The notes: generated from the letters alone by a model not told the origin. 64,000 bases of DNA from Methylobacterium terricola (GCF_006151805.1 NZ_VDDA01000015.1:62001-126000); one strand, 5' to 3'. Positions 36,308-44,413 are shown, numbered from the stretch's first letter. Made by a program: numbers and translations.

Positions 36308-37555
36308 CTACCCGTAGCGCCGCGCCGCCTCGACCGTCAGCCCGAGGCCGACCGAGCCGAAGGTGTCGCCCTCGACCACCCGGGCCTCCGGCGCCGTCGC
36401 CAGGATGGCGGCGCGGACCGAGGCGAGGCGGGTCGAGCCGCCGGTGAGGAACAGGGCGTCGATCCCGTCCGGCGCCACGCCTGCGTCGCGCAGGCAGCGG
36501 CCGATGCAGGCGCCGATGCGCCGGGCGAGGTCGGCCGAATGACGGGCGAGGTCGGGGCGGTCGATCTCGGCGGCGAGGCCGGGCTCGACCCAGCCGAGGG
36601 GCAGGTCGACCCGCTCGACCTCCGACAGGGCGATCTTGGCGTCCTCGACATCCATCGCCAGGGTATGACCGCGCTCGGCCTCGATCACCGCGGCGAGGCG
36701 GTCGATCAGCTCGGGGCGCGCCACCTCGCGGCGCAGGGAACGCAGCTCGCGCAGGGTCTTGCCGTCGTAGAGCCGGTTGATCTGCGACCAGGTCGCGAGG
36801 TCGTGGAAATAGGACGACGGCACGTCGAGGCCGGGCCGGCGCATCGGGCTGCCGAGGCCTAGGAGGGGCATCACCTCGCCGACGCTGAGCATCCGGTCGA
36901 AATCGGTGCCGCCGATCCGCACGCCGTCATTGGCCAGGATGTCGCCGGCCCGCTCCACCGCCCGGTGCCGCTCGGGGCTCAGGCGCACCACCGAGAAGTC
37001 CGAGGTGCCGCCGCCGATATCGGCGATCAGCGCCACCTCCTCGCGGTCGAGGCCGCGCTCGTAGTCGAGCGCCGCGGCGATCGGCTCGTACTGGAACGAC
37101 ACCTCGGTGAAGCCGACCTCCCGGGCGATGGCGGCCAGCGCGTCCTCGGCCCGGCGGTCGCCGTCCGCGTCGCCGTCGACGAAGTGGACCGGACGGCCAT
37201 GCACCACCTGGGTCAGGGGCCCGCCGGCCTGCCCCTCCGCCCGCGCCCTCACGGCGGCGAGATAGCGGGCGATCACCGCCCGGAACGACAGCCGCCGGCG
37301 CCCGACCAGGGTCGTCTCCTCCAGGAGCGACGAGCCGAGCACCGATTTCAGGCTGCGCATCAGCCGCCCGGGCGTGCCCTCGACATAGGCCGCCATGGCG
37401 GCCCGGCCGATCGCCTCGTCGCCCGCGGGCGGGAAGAAGATCGCGCTCGGGATCGTGACCGCCTCGCCCTCCAGCCGCGCGAGCGCGAGCCCATCGGCTC
37501 CGATGAGGCCGAGGGTGGTGTTCGAGGTACCGAAATCGAGGCCGCAGGCCGCCAT
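36308..37555 (-). CDS. Hsp70 family protein (YegD-like)
   Basis: A 415-residue actin/Hsp70-fold ATPase with the nucleotide-binding domain only. Phosphate-1 motif GLDFGTSNTTLGL is at the N-terminus, phosphate-2 ADIGGGTSDFSVV is near 180, and the adenosine motif FLTGGSTRLASVRAAI is near 375. It lacks the substrate-binding domain of DnaK, like YegD of enterobacteria, whose role is unclear. It faces the divergent CsbD stress gene, whose EcfG-type promoter lies in the shared gap. Confidence 0.93.
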   Translation of the reverse strand: MAACGLDFGTSNTTLGLIGADGLALARLEGEAVTIPSAIFFPPAGDEAIGRAAMAAYVEGTPGRLMRSLKSVLGSSLLEETTLVGRRRLSFRAVIARYLAAVRARAEGQAGGPLTQVVHGRPVHFVDGDADGDRRAEDALAAIAREVGFTEVSFQYEPIAAALDYERGLDREEVALIADIGGGTSDFSVVRLSPERHRAVERAGDILANDGVRIGGTDFDRMLSVGEVMPLLGLGSPMRRPGLDVPSSYFHDLATWSQINRLYDGKTLRELRSLRREVARPELIDRLAAVIEAERGHTLAMDVEDAKIALSEVERVDLPLGWVEPGLAAEIDRPDLARHSADLARRIGACIGRCLRDAGVAPDGIDALFLTGGSTRLASVRAAILATAPEARVVEGDTFGSVGLGLTVEAARRYG

Positions 37556-37652
37556 GCCGAATCTCTGCCGGTGCCGAGGGGGAGGGCGCGCGACCTAGCG
37601 GGTTCCTCCCCCGCGGTCCAGTCCGGAAACCGGTCCGGCCGTCTGTCGCAGC

Positions 37653-37677
37653 GGAACAATGCGCCATTTCGGCGGTT
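37653..37677 (+). promoter_or_regulatory. EcfG-type general stress promoter
   Basis: GGAAC (37653-37657), 16 bases, GGTT (37674-37677), 47 bases ahead of the CsbD start at 37725. It fits the alphaproteobacterial EcfG pattern GGAAC-N16/17-(C)GTT with one deviation in the -10. Confidence 0.6.
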
Positions 37678-37724
37678 CATCGGACCTGAGCAGTCGACGA
37701 ACTGCAAAAGACGAGGAGCTTCCC

Positions 37725-37928
37725 ATGAGCAGCACCACCGACAAGATCAAGGGCCTGGCCAACGAGGCCGTCGGCAACATCAAGCAGGGCATCGGCAGCG
37801 CCACCGGCAACGAGAAGCTGCAGGCCGAGGGCAAGGCCCAGGAGCTGAAGGGCGAGGCCCAGAAGACCACCGGCGACGTCAAGGACGGCATCAAGAACGC
37901 CGCCGACACGGTGAAGAGCAAGCTCTGA
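37725..37928 (+). CDS. CsbD family stress protein
   Basis: A 67-residue CsbD-like protein: MSSTTDKIKGLANEAVGN, then KLQAEGKAQELKGEAQ. It is highly charged and helical, with no membrane segment. CsbD was first described as a sigma-B-dependent general stress protein in Bacillus; its biochemical role is unknown. The ATG at 37725 has AGGAG upstream; an upstream in-frame ATG at 37659 lies inside the promoter spacer. A close paralogue is at 53246-53449, also followed by a larger CsbD-like gene. Confidence 0.92.
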   Translation: MSSTTDKIKGLANEAVGNIKQGIGSATGNEKLQAEGKAQELKGEAQKTTGDVKDGIKNAADTVKSKL

Positions 37929-38006
37929 CCCGCATGCGGGCCGGCTGCGCCGGCCCGCTCCGGCGAAGGATGGGGCCGGCTGCGCGGCCCGCTCCAGCGA
38001 ACGATC

Positions 38007-38046
38007 GGGCCGGTCCCCTGCACCCCGTGCGGGAGGCCGGCTTTTT
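38007..38046 (+). terminator. Rho-independent terminator after the CsbD gene
   Basis: GGCCGGTCCC pairs with GGGAGGCCGG (with one bulged base), followed by CTTTTTC. It lies 79 bases after the stop and ends just before the next CsbD-like gene. A second GC hairpin (GGGCCGGCTGCGCCGGCCC) sits at about 37938-37956. Confidence 0.75.
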
Positions 38047-38074
38047 CTTGTGCCGAACGGACAAGGAGAGTGCG

Positions 38075-38446
38075 ATGAACAGGGACCAGATCGAGGGCGG
38101 CCTGCGCAACATCAAGGGCCGCGGCCAGACCGCGTTCGGCGCCGTGACGGGCCGGGTCCGGCCGCAGGCGGAAGGCGCGCTGAACCAGGTCGTCGGCGGC
38201 GCGCAATACGCCTATGGCCGCGGCCGCCGCGTCGCCGAGGAGCTGAGCCATGACGGCGCCGCCCTCGCCGGCCAGATCGAGAAACGGGGGCGCCACGCCT
38301 ATGCGCGCGGCCGCGAGGTCTACGACGAGGCGCATCACCGCGGCCGCGCCGCCCTGCGCCGCGCCGAATCGCACCCGACCGAGACGGTGCTCGCCGTCGC
38401 CGGCCTCGCCTTCGTGGCCGGCTGGCTGCTGAAGGGCCGCCGCTAG
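38075..38446 (+). CDS. CsbD-like protein with C-terminal membrane segment
   Basis: A 123-residue protein. N-terminal CsbD-like part MNRDQIEGGLRNIKGRGQ, an Arg/Ala-rich middle, then a membrane segment PTETVLAVAGLAFVAGWLL ending in KGRR, similar to ElaB/YqjD-type tails. AAGGAGAG precedes the ATG. A terminator separates it from the preceding CsbD gene, so it either has its own promoter or uses read-through. The paralogue at 53514-53930 has the same layout. Confidence 0.88.
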   Translation: MNRDQIEGGLRNIKGRGQTAFGAVTGRVRPQAEGALNQVVGGAQYAYGRGRRVAEELSHDGAALAGQIEKRGRHAYARGREVYDEAHHRGRAALRRAESHPTETVLAVAGLAFVAGWLLKGRR

Positions 38447-38506
38447 AACTCGCCGAGGGCGTGCCGGAGCGGCAACGCCGCGGCCGGCATGCTGCATTGC
38501 GTCAAT

Positions 38507-38527
38507 CGAGGGTCGGTATGACCCTCG
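38507..38527. promoter_or_regulatory. Perfect 8 bp hairpin upstream of the fusion sigma gene
   Basis: CGAGGGTC, loop GGTAT, GACCCTCG, between the CsbD-like gene and the sigma factor. It could be a terminator without a T-tract or an operator. Confidence 0.4.
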
Positions 38528-38584
38528 CCTCCCGGCGGCGAATGGTCTAGCTTGGTGCCATCCCCGCGCCAGCCGAACGACCTG

Positions 38585-39400
38585 ATGACCCAGAGCACGC
38601 CCCCCGGTCCGCCAGACGCCGCTTCGGCCGAGACTGTTGCGTCCGGTACCGTTTCCTCTCAGTCCGGACCCTCCGGCCGGACCGCCCTGCCCCTGTCGCC
38701 CCCCGCCCTGCCCCAGTCGGTGCAGGAGCATCTCGGCGAGCGGCTCCGCGCCCATTATGCCGCGGTCGCGGAGGAGCCGGCCCCGAGCGCCTTCGCCGAC
38801 CTGCTGGCACGGCTCGAACAGGCGCTCGCCATCATGGGCGCGCCGAAGAAGGACCGGTTCCGCGAGGACCTGCTCGCGGCGGCCCCGGCACTCCGCCGCT
38901 TCGCCCTGACCCTGACCGCCAATCCGGTCCGCGCCGACGACCTGGTACAGGACACGATGCTGAAGGCCTGGCAGAACCGCGACCGGTTCGAGGCCGGCAC
39001 CAATCTCAGCGCCTGGCTGTTCACGATCATGCGCAACGCCTTCTATTCCGAGCACCGCAAGCGCGCCCGCGAGGTCGAGGACACCGAGGGCGTCTACTCG
39101 GCGCGCCTGACCTCCGCCCCCAACCAGGGCGACCGGCTCGACGTGCAGGACCTCCAGGCGGCGCTCAACAAGCTGGTGGCCGAGCAGCGCGAGGCCCTGA
39201 TGCTGGTCGCGGTCGGCGACCTCTCCTACGAGGATGCCGCCGCGCTGATGCAGTGCAAGGTCGGCACGGTGAAGAGCCGGGTCTGCCGCGCCCGTGACAA
39301 GCTCGCCGAGCTCCTGGGCTATAGCGGGGGCGAACTGGGGGCCGACCGGCTCACCCGCTCGGTGATGGGGCATTCGGGGGCCCTGGCCCTCGACAGCTGA
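38585..39400 (+). CDS. EcfG-type sigma factor fused to an N-terminal NepR domain
   Basis: A 271-residue protein with two parts. Residues about 42-80 (LGERLRAHYAAVAEEPAP, then FADLLARLE) match the separate NepR encoded at 59729-59989 at 17 of 29 positions. The rest is a complete EcfG-like sigma: region 2 with ADDLVQDTMLKAWQNRDRF and AWLFTIMRNAFYSEHRKR, region 4 with LSYEDAAALMQCKVGTVKSR. NepR normally sequesters EcfG until phosphorylated PhyR removes it, so a covalent fusion suggests a self-inhibited sigma. The ATG at 38585 is preferred; TTG 38552 or GTG 38555 would add 10-11 residues. No strong ribosome binding site is seen. Confidence 0.88.
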   Translation: MTQSTPPGPPDAASAETVASGTVSSQSGPSGRTALPLSPPALPQSVQEHLGERLRAHYAAVAEEPAPSAFADLLARLEQALAIMGAPKKDRFREDLLAAAPALRRFALTLTANPVRADDLVQDTMLKAWQNRDRFEAGTNLSAWLFTIMRNAFYSEHRKRAREVEDTEGVYSARLTSAPNQGDRLDVQDLQAALNKLVAEQREALMLVAVGDLSYEDAAALMQCKVGTVKSRVCRARDKLAELLGYSGGELGADRLTRSVMGHSGALALDS

Positions 39401-39605
39401 GGTCGCGCCGGAGCGTTCCGGCCATCGGGCTCGCGCCCGTCCGCAGCGAACCTGCCGCACGACGGGCGACCGACGCCATCCGGCGATCCATCCGGATCGG
39501 TGTCGCGAGACGGCACGCGGCATGGCTCGGGCGCGTGGAACCTGCGGCTCCGCAACCTGAACGACACCGAGATCCGCATCGGGATGCCCTCCTTCGGGTG
39601 TCTTA

Positions 39606-39688
39606 CACCCCCGCGCCCTGGCATCAGCGCCGACGCCCGTTCGGGCTTGCCTTGCGCCTTCGAACGAGTTCGTTCGAAGGCGCTGCGG
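39606..39688 (-). repeat. Multi-hairpin dispersed element, copy D (inverted, shortened)
   Basis: In reverse orientation it reads CCGCAGCGCCTTCGAACGAA, then GTTCGAAGGCGCAAGGCAAG, CCCGAACGGGCGTCGGCGC and a reduced last part. It lacks about 30 bases of the third/fourth hairpin present in copies A-C. Confidence 0.75.
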
Positions 39689-39963
39689 TCTTTTGGATCC
39701 GGTGTCCTGGAGCGCCCGTCCGGCAACGGGATCATGGACCGGCTCCGGTGCGTCGGGGTGGAGGCGGACGCCTCCGCGGCCTCCTCCCTCACGCGAACCG
39801 ACCGCCAACGATCGCATGTCGGGAGCTACCGAGACGATTGCGATTATTTAGTGCGCACTATTTCGGCGGCGCGCATCGTGGACGTCGCGCTCTTTACCTG
39901 GAGTTATCCAGTCCTCGGTTAGGTATCCAAATGCCTTGACGATGCCGGCTCGTATCCGGATTG

Positions 39964-40116
39964 TTAGGTTTCGGCTCCCATCGGGCCCTCCGGCGTTACG
40001 GCATGGGGCGTGATGGCGAGCATCGTGATCATGTTGTCGACCTCCCATAGCCAGAGAATCATCTCGCGCGCCACATCCGCGCGAACGTATATTCCGAGAA
40101 TCCCTCTGCCGACCAA
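39964..40116 (-). CDS. Possible small ORF (TTG start), uncertain
   Basis: A 50-codon frame reading MVGRGILGIYVRADVAR, then EMILWLWEVDNMITMLAITP, and ending GPMGAET. The 3' two thirds have high third-position GC and a protein-like composition, in contrast to the surrounding DNA. There is no ribosome binding site for the TTG. It may be a small protein or the remnant of a larger gene. Confidence 0.25.
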   Translation of the reverse strand: MVGRGILGIYVRADVAREMILWLWEVDNMITMLAITPHAVTPEGPMGAET

Positions 40117-40272
40117 GGGAGAAGGGTAAGCGGGGCGACGTTGTTCGCAACGGCTGCGTCAGTAGAGAATCAGCCGTTTGCACCAAGTCGAGCGCTATCA
40201 TAGTGGGTGACAGTATGCGGGGTGTCTCGGCATCATGAACACGGCCGTGCGGCATAGGCCAGAATCGTCCTT

Positions 40273-40300
40273 GCAATGTCAGAAATAGGACAGACATTGC
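40273..40300. promoter_or_regulatory. 8 bp dyad upstream of the Crp/Fnr gene
   Basis: GCAATGTC (40273-40280), 12 bases, GACATTGC (40293-40300), perfect. It does not resemble the TTGAT-N4-ATCAA Fnr box. A hairpin or an operator for an unknown regulator are both possible. Confidence 0.4.
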
Positions 40301-40465
40301 CATTTGCAGCCGTTAGATCCAGTCGGGGCTCGCTCAAGTTGCGAGGATAGGCGGCGCGAACGGCGTCATCTCGTATCGCACGCGACACTCGGCAGGCGTT
40401 GGGGCGGTCGCTACCCCCCGGCCGGATCTGCCGCGGCGAGGCCTGGATGCCCGGAGACCACGACC

Positions 40466-41254
40466 TTGAATGCGCCGGACGAGTTGCGGTCCTCTGAGGC
40501 CGGTCTTTTCGAGGGCAACCTCCTGCTCGAGGCCCTCGACACGAATGATCGCGCCCTGCTGGCGCCGTACCTGGAGCGCGGGCAGCGGGTCCGCGGCACG
40601 GTGCTGTTCCGCGCCGGCGAGGACGTGTCGCACGTCACTTTCCCGCTGAACCAGACCACCGTGACCCTGGTTTCGCGGATGCGCGACGGGCGCATGGTCG
40701 AGACCGCGACGGTGGGGCACGAGGGCGCGGTGGGCGGCGTCGTCAGCCACGGCTACCTGCCGGCCTTCAGCGAGGCGGTGGTGCAGGTCAGCGGCGCGGT
40801 GCTGCGCCTCGACGCCGAGCGGCTGACCCGGGCCCGGGCCGCCTCGCCGTCCCTGCGCGACCTGTTCGTGCGCTACGCCGATTGCCTGCTCGCCCAGGTG
40901 CTGCAATCGGTGGCCTGCAACGCCGTCCACCCGATCGAGGAGCGCTGCCTGCGCTGGCTCCTGACTTTCCAGGACCGGCTCGGCACGCCGGTCCTGCCGG
41001 TGACGCAGGAGATGCTGGCGGAGATGCTCGGCGTGCGCCGCACCTATCTCACCGGCGTGCTCGGCGCGCTGCAACGCCGCGGCCTGATCTCGGTGCGCCG
41101 CGGCCAGATCACCATCCTGGACTGCGCCAAGGCCGAGCATTCCGCCTGCGAATGCTACGGCAAGGTCCGGCACCATTTCCGCTCCGTGCTCGGGGCGGTG
41201 TACGCCGAGAACGGCGCCATCGTGGCGGTGGACCCGACGCGCCAGCACGAGTGA
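40466..41254 (+). CDS. Crp/Fnr family transcriptional regulator
   Basis: A 262-residue regulator. The cyclic-nucleotide-binding-like beta-roll is at about 20-130 (RGQRVRGTVLFRAGEDVSHV) and the Crp-type winged helix at about 165-235 (VTQEMLAEMLGVRRTYLTGV). It lacks the Fnr N-terminal Cys cluster; two Cys occur late (CAKAEHSACECYG), a tail seen in many alphaproteobacterial Crp-like proteins. The TTG at 40466 has GGAG 9 bases upstream; the longer frame from 40304 starts inside the dyad region with an unlikely Arg-rich leader. The effector cannot be inferred. Confidence 0.88.
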   Translation: MNAPDELRSSEAGLFEGNLLLEALDTNDRALLAPYLERGQRVRGTVLFRAGEDVSHVTFPLNQTTVTLVSRMRDGRMVETATVGHEGAVGGVVSHGYLPAFSEAVVQVSGAVLRLDAERLTRARAASPSLRDLFVRYADCLLAQVLQSVACNAVHPIEERCLRWLLTFQDRLGTPVLPVTQEMLAEMLGVRRTYLTGVLGALQRRGLISVRRGQITILDCAKAEHSACECYGKVRHHFRSVLGAVYAENGAIVAVDPTRQHE

Positions 41255-41330
41255 GGCGAGCCGGGCGCTCCGCCCCCGGACCCGCGGAACGAGAGCCGCG
41301 GGTCGTCCGCCGCCGGAACCGGCCTTCGCC

Positions 41331-41375
41331 CGACCGAGCCCAAGCCGACCGAGCCCAAGCCGACCGAGCCCGAGC
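41331..41375. repeat. Three tandem copies of a 15 bp unit
   Basis: CGACCGAGCCCAAGC at 41331-41345 and 41346-41360, and CGACCGAGCCCGAGC at 41361-41375, in the gap before the cupin operon. No coding role is seen. Confidence 0.85.
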
Positions 41376-41456
41376 CGCCCGGGGGGCGGGGTGCGCCCTG
41401 CTGCAACGCTGCCATGCGGCGGCCGTGGTTTGACACCAGGCCGCCCCTCGCCGACC

Positions 41457-41491
41457 ATCCATATGACGGACGATAAGTCCACAATATGGAC
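41457..41491. promoter_or_regulatory. Tandem candidate IclR operators
   Basis: GTCCACAATATGGAC (41477-41491) is a GTCCA-N5-TGGAC dyad of the size IclR proteins bind. A related 15-mer ATCCATATGACGGAC (41457-41471) matches its reverse complement at 11 of 15 positions. Both lie 15-49 bases upstream of the cupin gene that opens the operon ending in an iclR gene. Confidence 0.55.
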
Positions 41492-41505
41492 ATCGGGAGG
41501 AGACC

Positions 41506-42063
41506 ATGACCAGCGCCATGCCGCCGGCCGACCCGGCCGCCGGGCTCGACGCCGCCACCTTGCGGCGGATGCCCTACCAGAAGCCGCAACCGGCGGAGAT
41601 CCGGCCCGATCTGGTGGTCGCTCCGGCGATTCCCGAGGATGACCGGATCTGGGTGCCGCAGGCCGACAGCGTGTGGTTCCGGCCGCTCTGCCTGAACGTC
41701 TCCGCCGGCTACTGGATGAACCTCCTGAAGGTCCGCAAGGCCGGCATCCTCAGCCGCCACCGCCATCCCGGGCCTGTCCACGCCTTCGTGCTCAAGGGCA
41801 GCTGGCGCTACCTCGAGCACGACTGGGTCGCCAGCGAAGGCGCCTACGCCTTCGAGCCCCCGGGCGAGACCCACACGCTCGTGGTCGACGAGGGCGTCGA
41901 GGAGATGATCACCTATTTCCAGGTCAATGGCTGCATGTACTACGTCGACCCGTGGGGCCGTCATACCGGCTACGAGGACGTGTTCACCAAGGTCGACATG
42001 TGCCGGGCGCATTACGAGGCGGTGGGGCTGGGGGCGGATTACGTCGACCGGTTCATCCGGTGA
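41506..42063 (+). CDS. Cupin protein of the 2,4'-dihydroxyacetophenone dioxygenase family
   Basis: A 185-residue single-domain cupin. Metal-ligand candidates are HRHPGPVH (near 86-93) and the later GETHTLVVDEG; the pattern matches the 2,4'-dihydroxyacetophenone dioxygenase family, which cleaves a side-chain C-C bond using Fe(II) and O2. Most family members are uncharacterised, so the substrate is open. GGGAGGAG precedes the ATG. It is first in a catabolic operon with an MFS transporter, an SDR dehydrogenase and an IclR regulator. Confidence 0.87.
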   Translation: MTSAMPPADPAAGLDAATLRRMPYQKPQPAEIRPDLVVAPAIPEDDRIWVPQADSVWFRPLCLNVSAGYWMNLLKVRKAGILSRHRHPGPVHAFVLKGSWRYLEHDWVASEGAYAFEPPGETHTLVVDEGVEEMITYFQVNGCMYYVDPWGRHTGYEDVFTKVDMCRAHYEAVGLGADYVDRFIR

Positions 42064-42347
42064 CGAGGATGGCGGCCGCGACCATCCCTTCCCCCTCCGC
42101 ATGCCCGCCGCCGTGCGACGGAACCCGGGATCCGTAGAAGCGGAGTTCTGGGGACAAGCCGGGCAGCGTTCCGCCACATCCTGCATCGTGAGCGGTCATG
42201 GATCCGTGGTCTCTGCCTGCGGCGAGCCCTCAGGACGATGCGCCGGGCTGTCGACGGGGATGCGATCCCGCCTGCCCTGATCGGGCAAGGCACGCCGCAC
42301 AGCATCATCAAATCCCAACGAACACCAATCGGGAGGACCGGAACGCG

Positions 42348-43679
42348 ATGTCGTCCGGCACACGACCACTCTTGCTTGAATCCCCCGCGAAGTCGCCGCG
42401 CCTGCGCCGGATCCAGTGGGTCGCCGTCGCCTTCCTGACCGCGGCGGGCATCATCAACTACGTCGATCGCTCGGCTCTCTCGATCGCCAACACGGCGATC
42501 CGGGACGAGATGGCGCTCTCGCCGGCCGAGATGGGCTGGCTGCTCTCGGCCTTCTCCCTCGCCTACGCCTTCTCGCAATTGCCGGTGGGCGCGCTCCTCG
42601 ACCGGCTCGGCTCGCGCATCATGCTGGGGGCCGGGATGTTCTTCTGGTCGCTGGCGCAGCTGGTCTCCGGCTTCGTCGCCAATTTCCAGCAATTCGTGGT
42701 CGCCCGCGCCGTGCTCGGCCTCGGCGAGGCGCCGCAATTCCCCGCCGGCGCCAAGACGGTGAGCGAGTGGTTCTCGTTGCGCGAGCGCGGCACGCCGACC
42801 GGCATCTTCATCGCGTCGTCCTGCATCGGGCCGTGCATCGCGCCGCCGCTCCTCACCGCCATGATGGTGCTCCTCGGCTGGCGCTGGATGTTCGTGGTCA
42901 CCGGGCTCGTCGGCATCGTGGTCGCGGTCGGCTGGTATCTCGTCTACCGCAACCGGGCCGAGGTGGCGCTGACGCGTGAGGAGACCGCGCATCTCGACGA
43001 GGGCGCGGCGCCTGAGCCGCCGGCCCGGCGCATGACGTTCTCGGAGTGGCGCGGGCTGTTCGCCCACGCCACGACCTGGGGCATGATCCTCGGCTTCATG
43101 GGCGTCATCTACATGGTCTGGCTCTACCTGACCTGGCTGCCCTCCTATCTCGAGCACGAGCGGGGCCTGAGCGTCGCCCGCACCGGCTGGGTGGTGGCGA
43201 TCCCCTACGTGTTCGGCACGATCGGCATGCTCTGCGCCGGCCAGGCCGCCGACCGGCTGCTCGCCCGCGGCGCCAGCATCGTCACCAGCCGCAAATGGCC
43301 GGTCTGCATCGGGCTCCTCGGCGGCGGGATCTTCACCGTGCCGGCGGCCTACACCCCGAGCGTGACGCTGGCGGTCGTCTATATCTGCCTGGCGATGTTC
43401 TTCATCAACATGGCGAGCGCCGCCGCCTGGATGATGGTGAGCGTGGCGGTCCCCAAGCGCCAGGTGGCGTCGCTCGGCAGCATCCAGAACTTCGGCGGCT
43501 ACTTCGCCGGATCCTTCGCGCCGGTGATCACCGGCTACATCGTCCAGGGCACCGGCTCCTACGTCAACGCGCTGCTCGCGGCGGCCGCCGTCGCGGTGCT
43601 GGCGGCGGTCGCCTACATCGTCCTGGTGCGAAAACCCCTCGAAGGCAGCGACACCCTGATCCCGACGGAGCGCCCATGA
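42348..43679 (+). CDS. MFS transporter, anion:cation symporter type
   Basis: A 443-residue transporter with 12 predicted membrane segments, resembling the ACS branch (galactonate/glucarate/phthalate-type). Features: IINYVDRSALSIANTAIRDE after segment 1, GALLDRLGSRIMLG at the A-motif, and VLGLGEAPQFPAGAKTV in segment 4. The ATG at 42348 has GGGAGG upstream; an upstream ATG at 42198 adds an unsupported leader. It overlaps the SDR start (ATGA). A likely role is proton-linked uptake of an organic acid feeding the cupin and SDR enzymes. Confidence 0.92.
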   Translation: MSSGTRPLLLESPAKSPRLRRIQWVAVAFLTAAGIINYVDRSALSIANTAIRDEMALSPAEMGWLLSAFSLAYAFSQLPVGALLDRLGSRIMLGAGMFFWSLAQLVSGFVANFQQFVVARAVLGLGEAPQFPAGAKTVSEWFSLRERGTPTGIFIASSCIGPCIAPPLLTAMMVLLGWRWMFVVTGLVGIVVAVGWYLVYRNRAEVALTREETAHLDEGAAPEPPARRMTFSEWRGLFAHATTWGMILGFMGVIYMVWLYLTWLPSYLEHERGLSVARTGWVVAIPYVFGTIGMLCAGQAADRLLARGASIVTSRKWPVCIGLLGGGIFTVPAAYTPSVTLAVVYICLAMFFINMASAAAWMMVSVAVPKRQVASLGSIQNFGGYFAGSFAPVITGYIVQGTGSYVNALLAAAAVAVLAAVAYIVLVRKPLEGSDTLIPTERP

Positions 43680-44413
43680 CCTTCGCCGATACCTTCGCCC
43701 CTCGTCTCCTCGCCGGCCGCACCGCCCTCGTGACGGGCGCGACGTCCGGAATCGGCGCCGGCATCGCCGAGGCGCTGGCCCGGCTCGGCGCCCGGGTGCA
43801 CGCCGCCGGGATCGGGGCCGCGTCCTGCGCGCGCTCCGACGGTCTGTCGCTCACCGCGCACGAGCTCGACGTCACCGACGGCGAGGCCGTGGCGGCGCTC
43901 GTCGGCGCCTGCGACCGGCTCGACATCGTGGTCAACTGCGCCGGCATCATCCGGCGCGGCGACGAGCACCGGCCGGAGGTGTTCGAGGCGGTGCTGGCGG
44001 TCAACCTCACCGGCACGATGCGGGTCTGCGCCGCCGCCCGCGCGAAGCTGGCCGAGAGCGGCGGCACGATCGTCAACACCGCCTCGATGCTGTCGTTCTT
44101 CGGCGGGGGGCTGGTGCCGGCCTATAGCGCCAGCAAGGGCGGCGTCGCGCAGCTGACGAAGTCCCTCGCCATCGCCTACGCGCCCGATGGGATCCGCGTG
44201 AACGCGGTGGCGCCGGGCTGGATCGCGACCCCGCTGACGCAGGCGCTCCAGGACGACCCCGCCCGGGCCGGGCCGATCCTGGCGCGCACGCCGCTCGGCC
44301 GCTGGGGCACGCCGTCCGACGTCGCGGCGGCGGTGGCCTTCCTGGTCAGCCCGGCCGCCGCCTTCCTGACCGGGGTGGTGCTGCCGGTCGATGGCGGCTA
44401 CCTCGTCACCTGA
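43676..44413 (+). CDS. SDR family oxidoreductase
   Basis: A 245-residue classical short-chain dehydrogenase. Cofactor motif TGATSGIG at about 20-27, NCAG near 85, catalytic Tyr150-x3-Lys154 in YSASKGG with the upstream Ser in NTASMLSF, and the C-terminal LPVDGGYLV. It would oxidise a hydroxyl group of the imported compound with NAD(P). Translationally coupled to the MFS gene; the IclR gene follows after 29 bases. Confidence 0.94.
   Translation: MTFADTFAPRLLAGRTALVTGATSGIGAGIAEALARLGARVHAAGIGAASCARSDGLSLTAHELDVTDGEAVAALVGACDRLDIVVNCAGIIRRGDEHRPEVFEAVLAVNLTGTMRVCAAARAKLAESGGTIVNTASMLSFFGGGLVPAYSASKGGVAQLTKSLAIAYAPDGIRVNAVAPGWIATPLTQALQDDPARAGPILARTPLGRWGTPSDVAAAVAFLVSPAAAFLTGVVLPVDGGYLVT

Larger units (their letters stand above)
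39401..40465. other. 1.06 kb gap with repeat copy D and a lower-GC section
   Basis: The largest gene-poor stretch. 39606-39688 is an inverted, shortened multi-hairpin element. About 39840-40320 is clearly lower in GC than the rest of the window, with many short stop-broken frames, suggesting old inserted or decayed DNA. One 50-codon frame (39964-40116, minus) has good codon composition at its 3' half. A dyad lies at 40273-40300 before the Crp/Fnr gene. No other feature is supported. Confidence 0.55.

Noticed and set aside
39500..39939. Small proteins in the gap after the fusion sigma gene
   Set aside because: Frames run through the repeat copy D, lack ribosome binding sites and have no coding bias.
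42119..42145. EcfG promoter before the MFS gene
   Set aside because: GGAAC occurs but no CGTT or GGTT at 16-17 bases.
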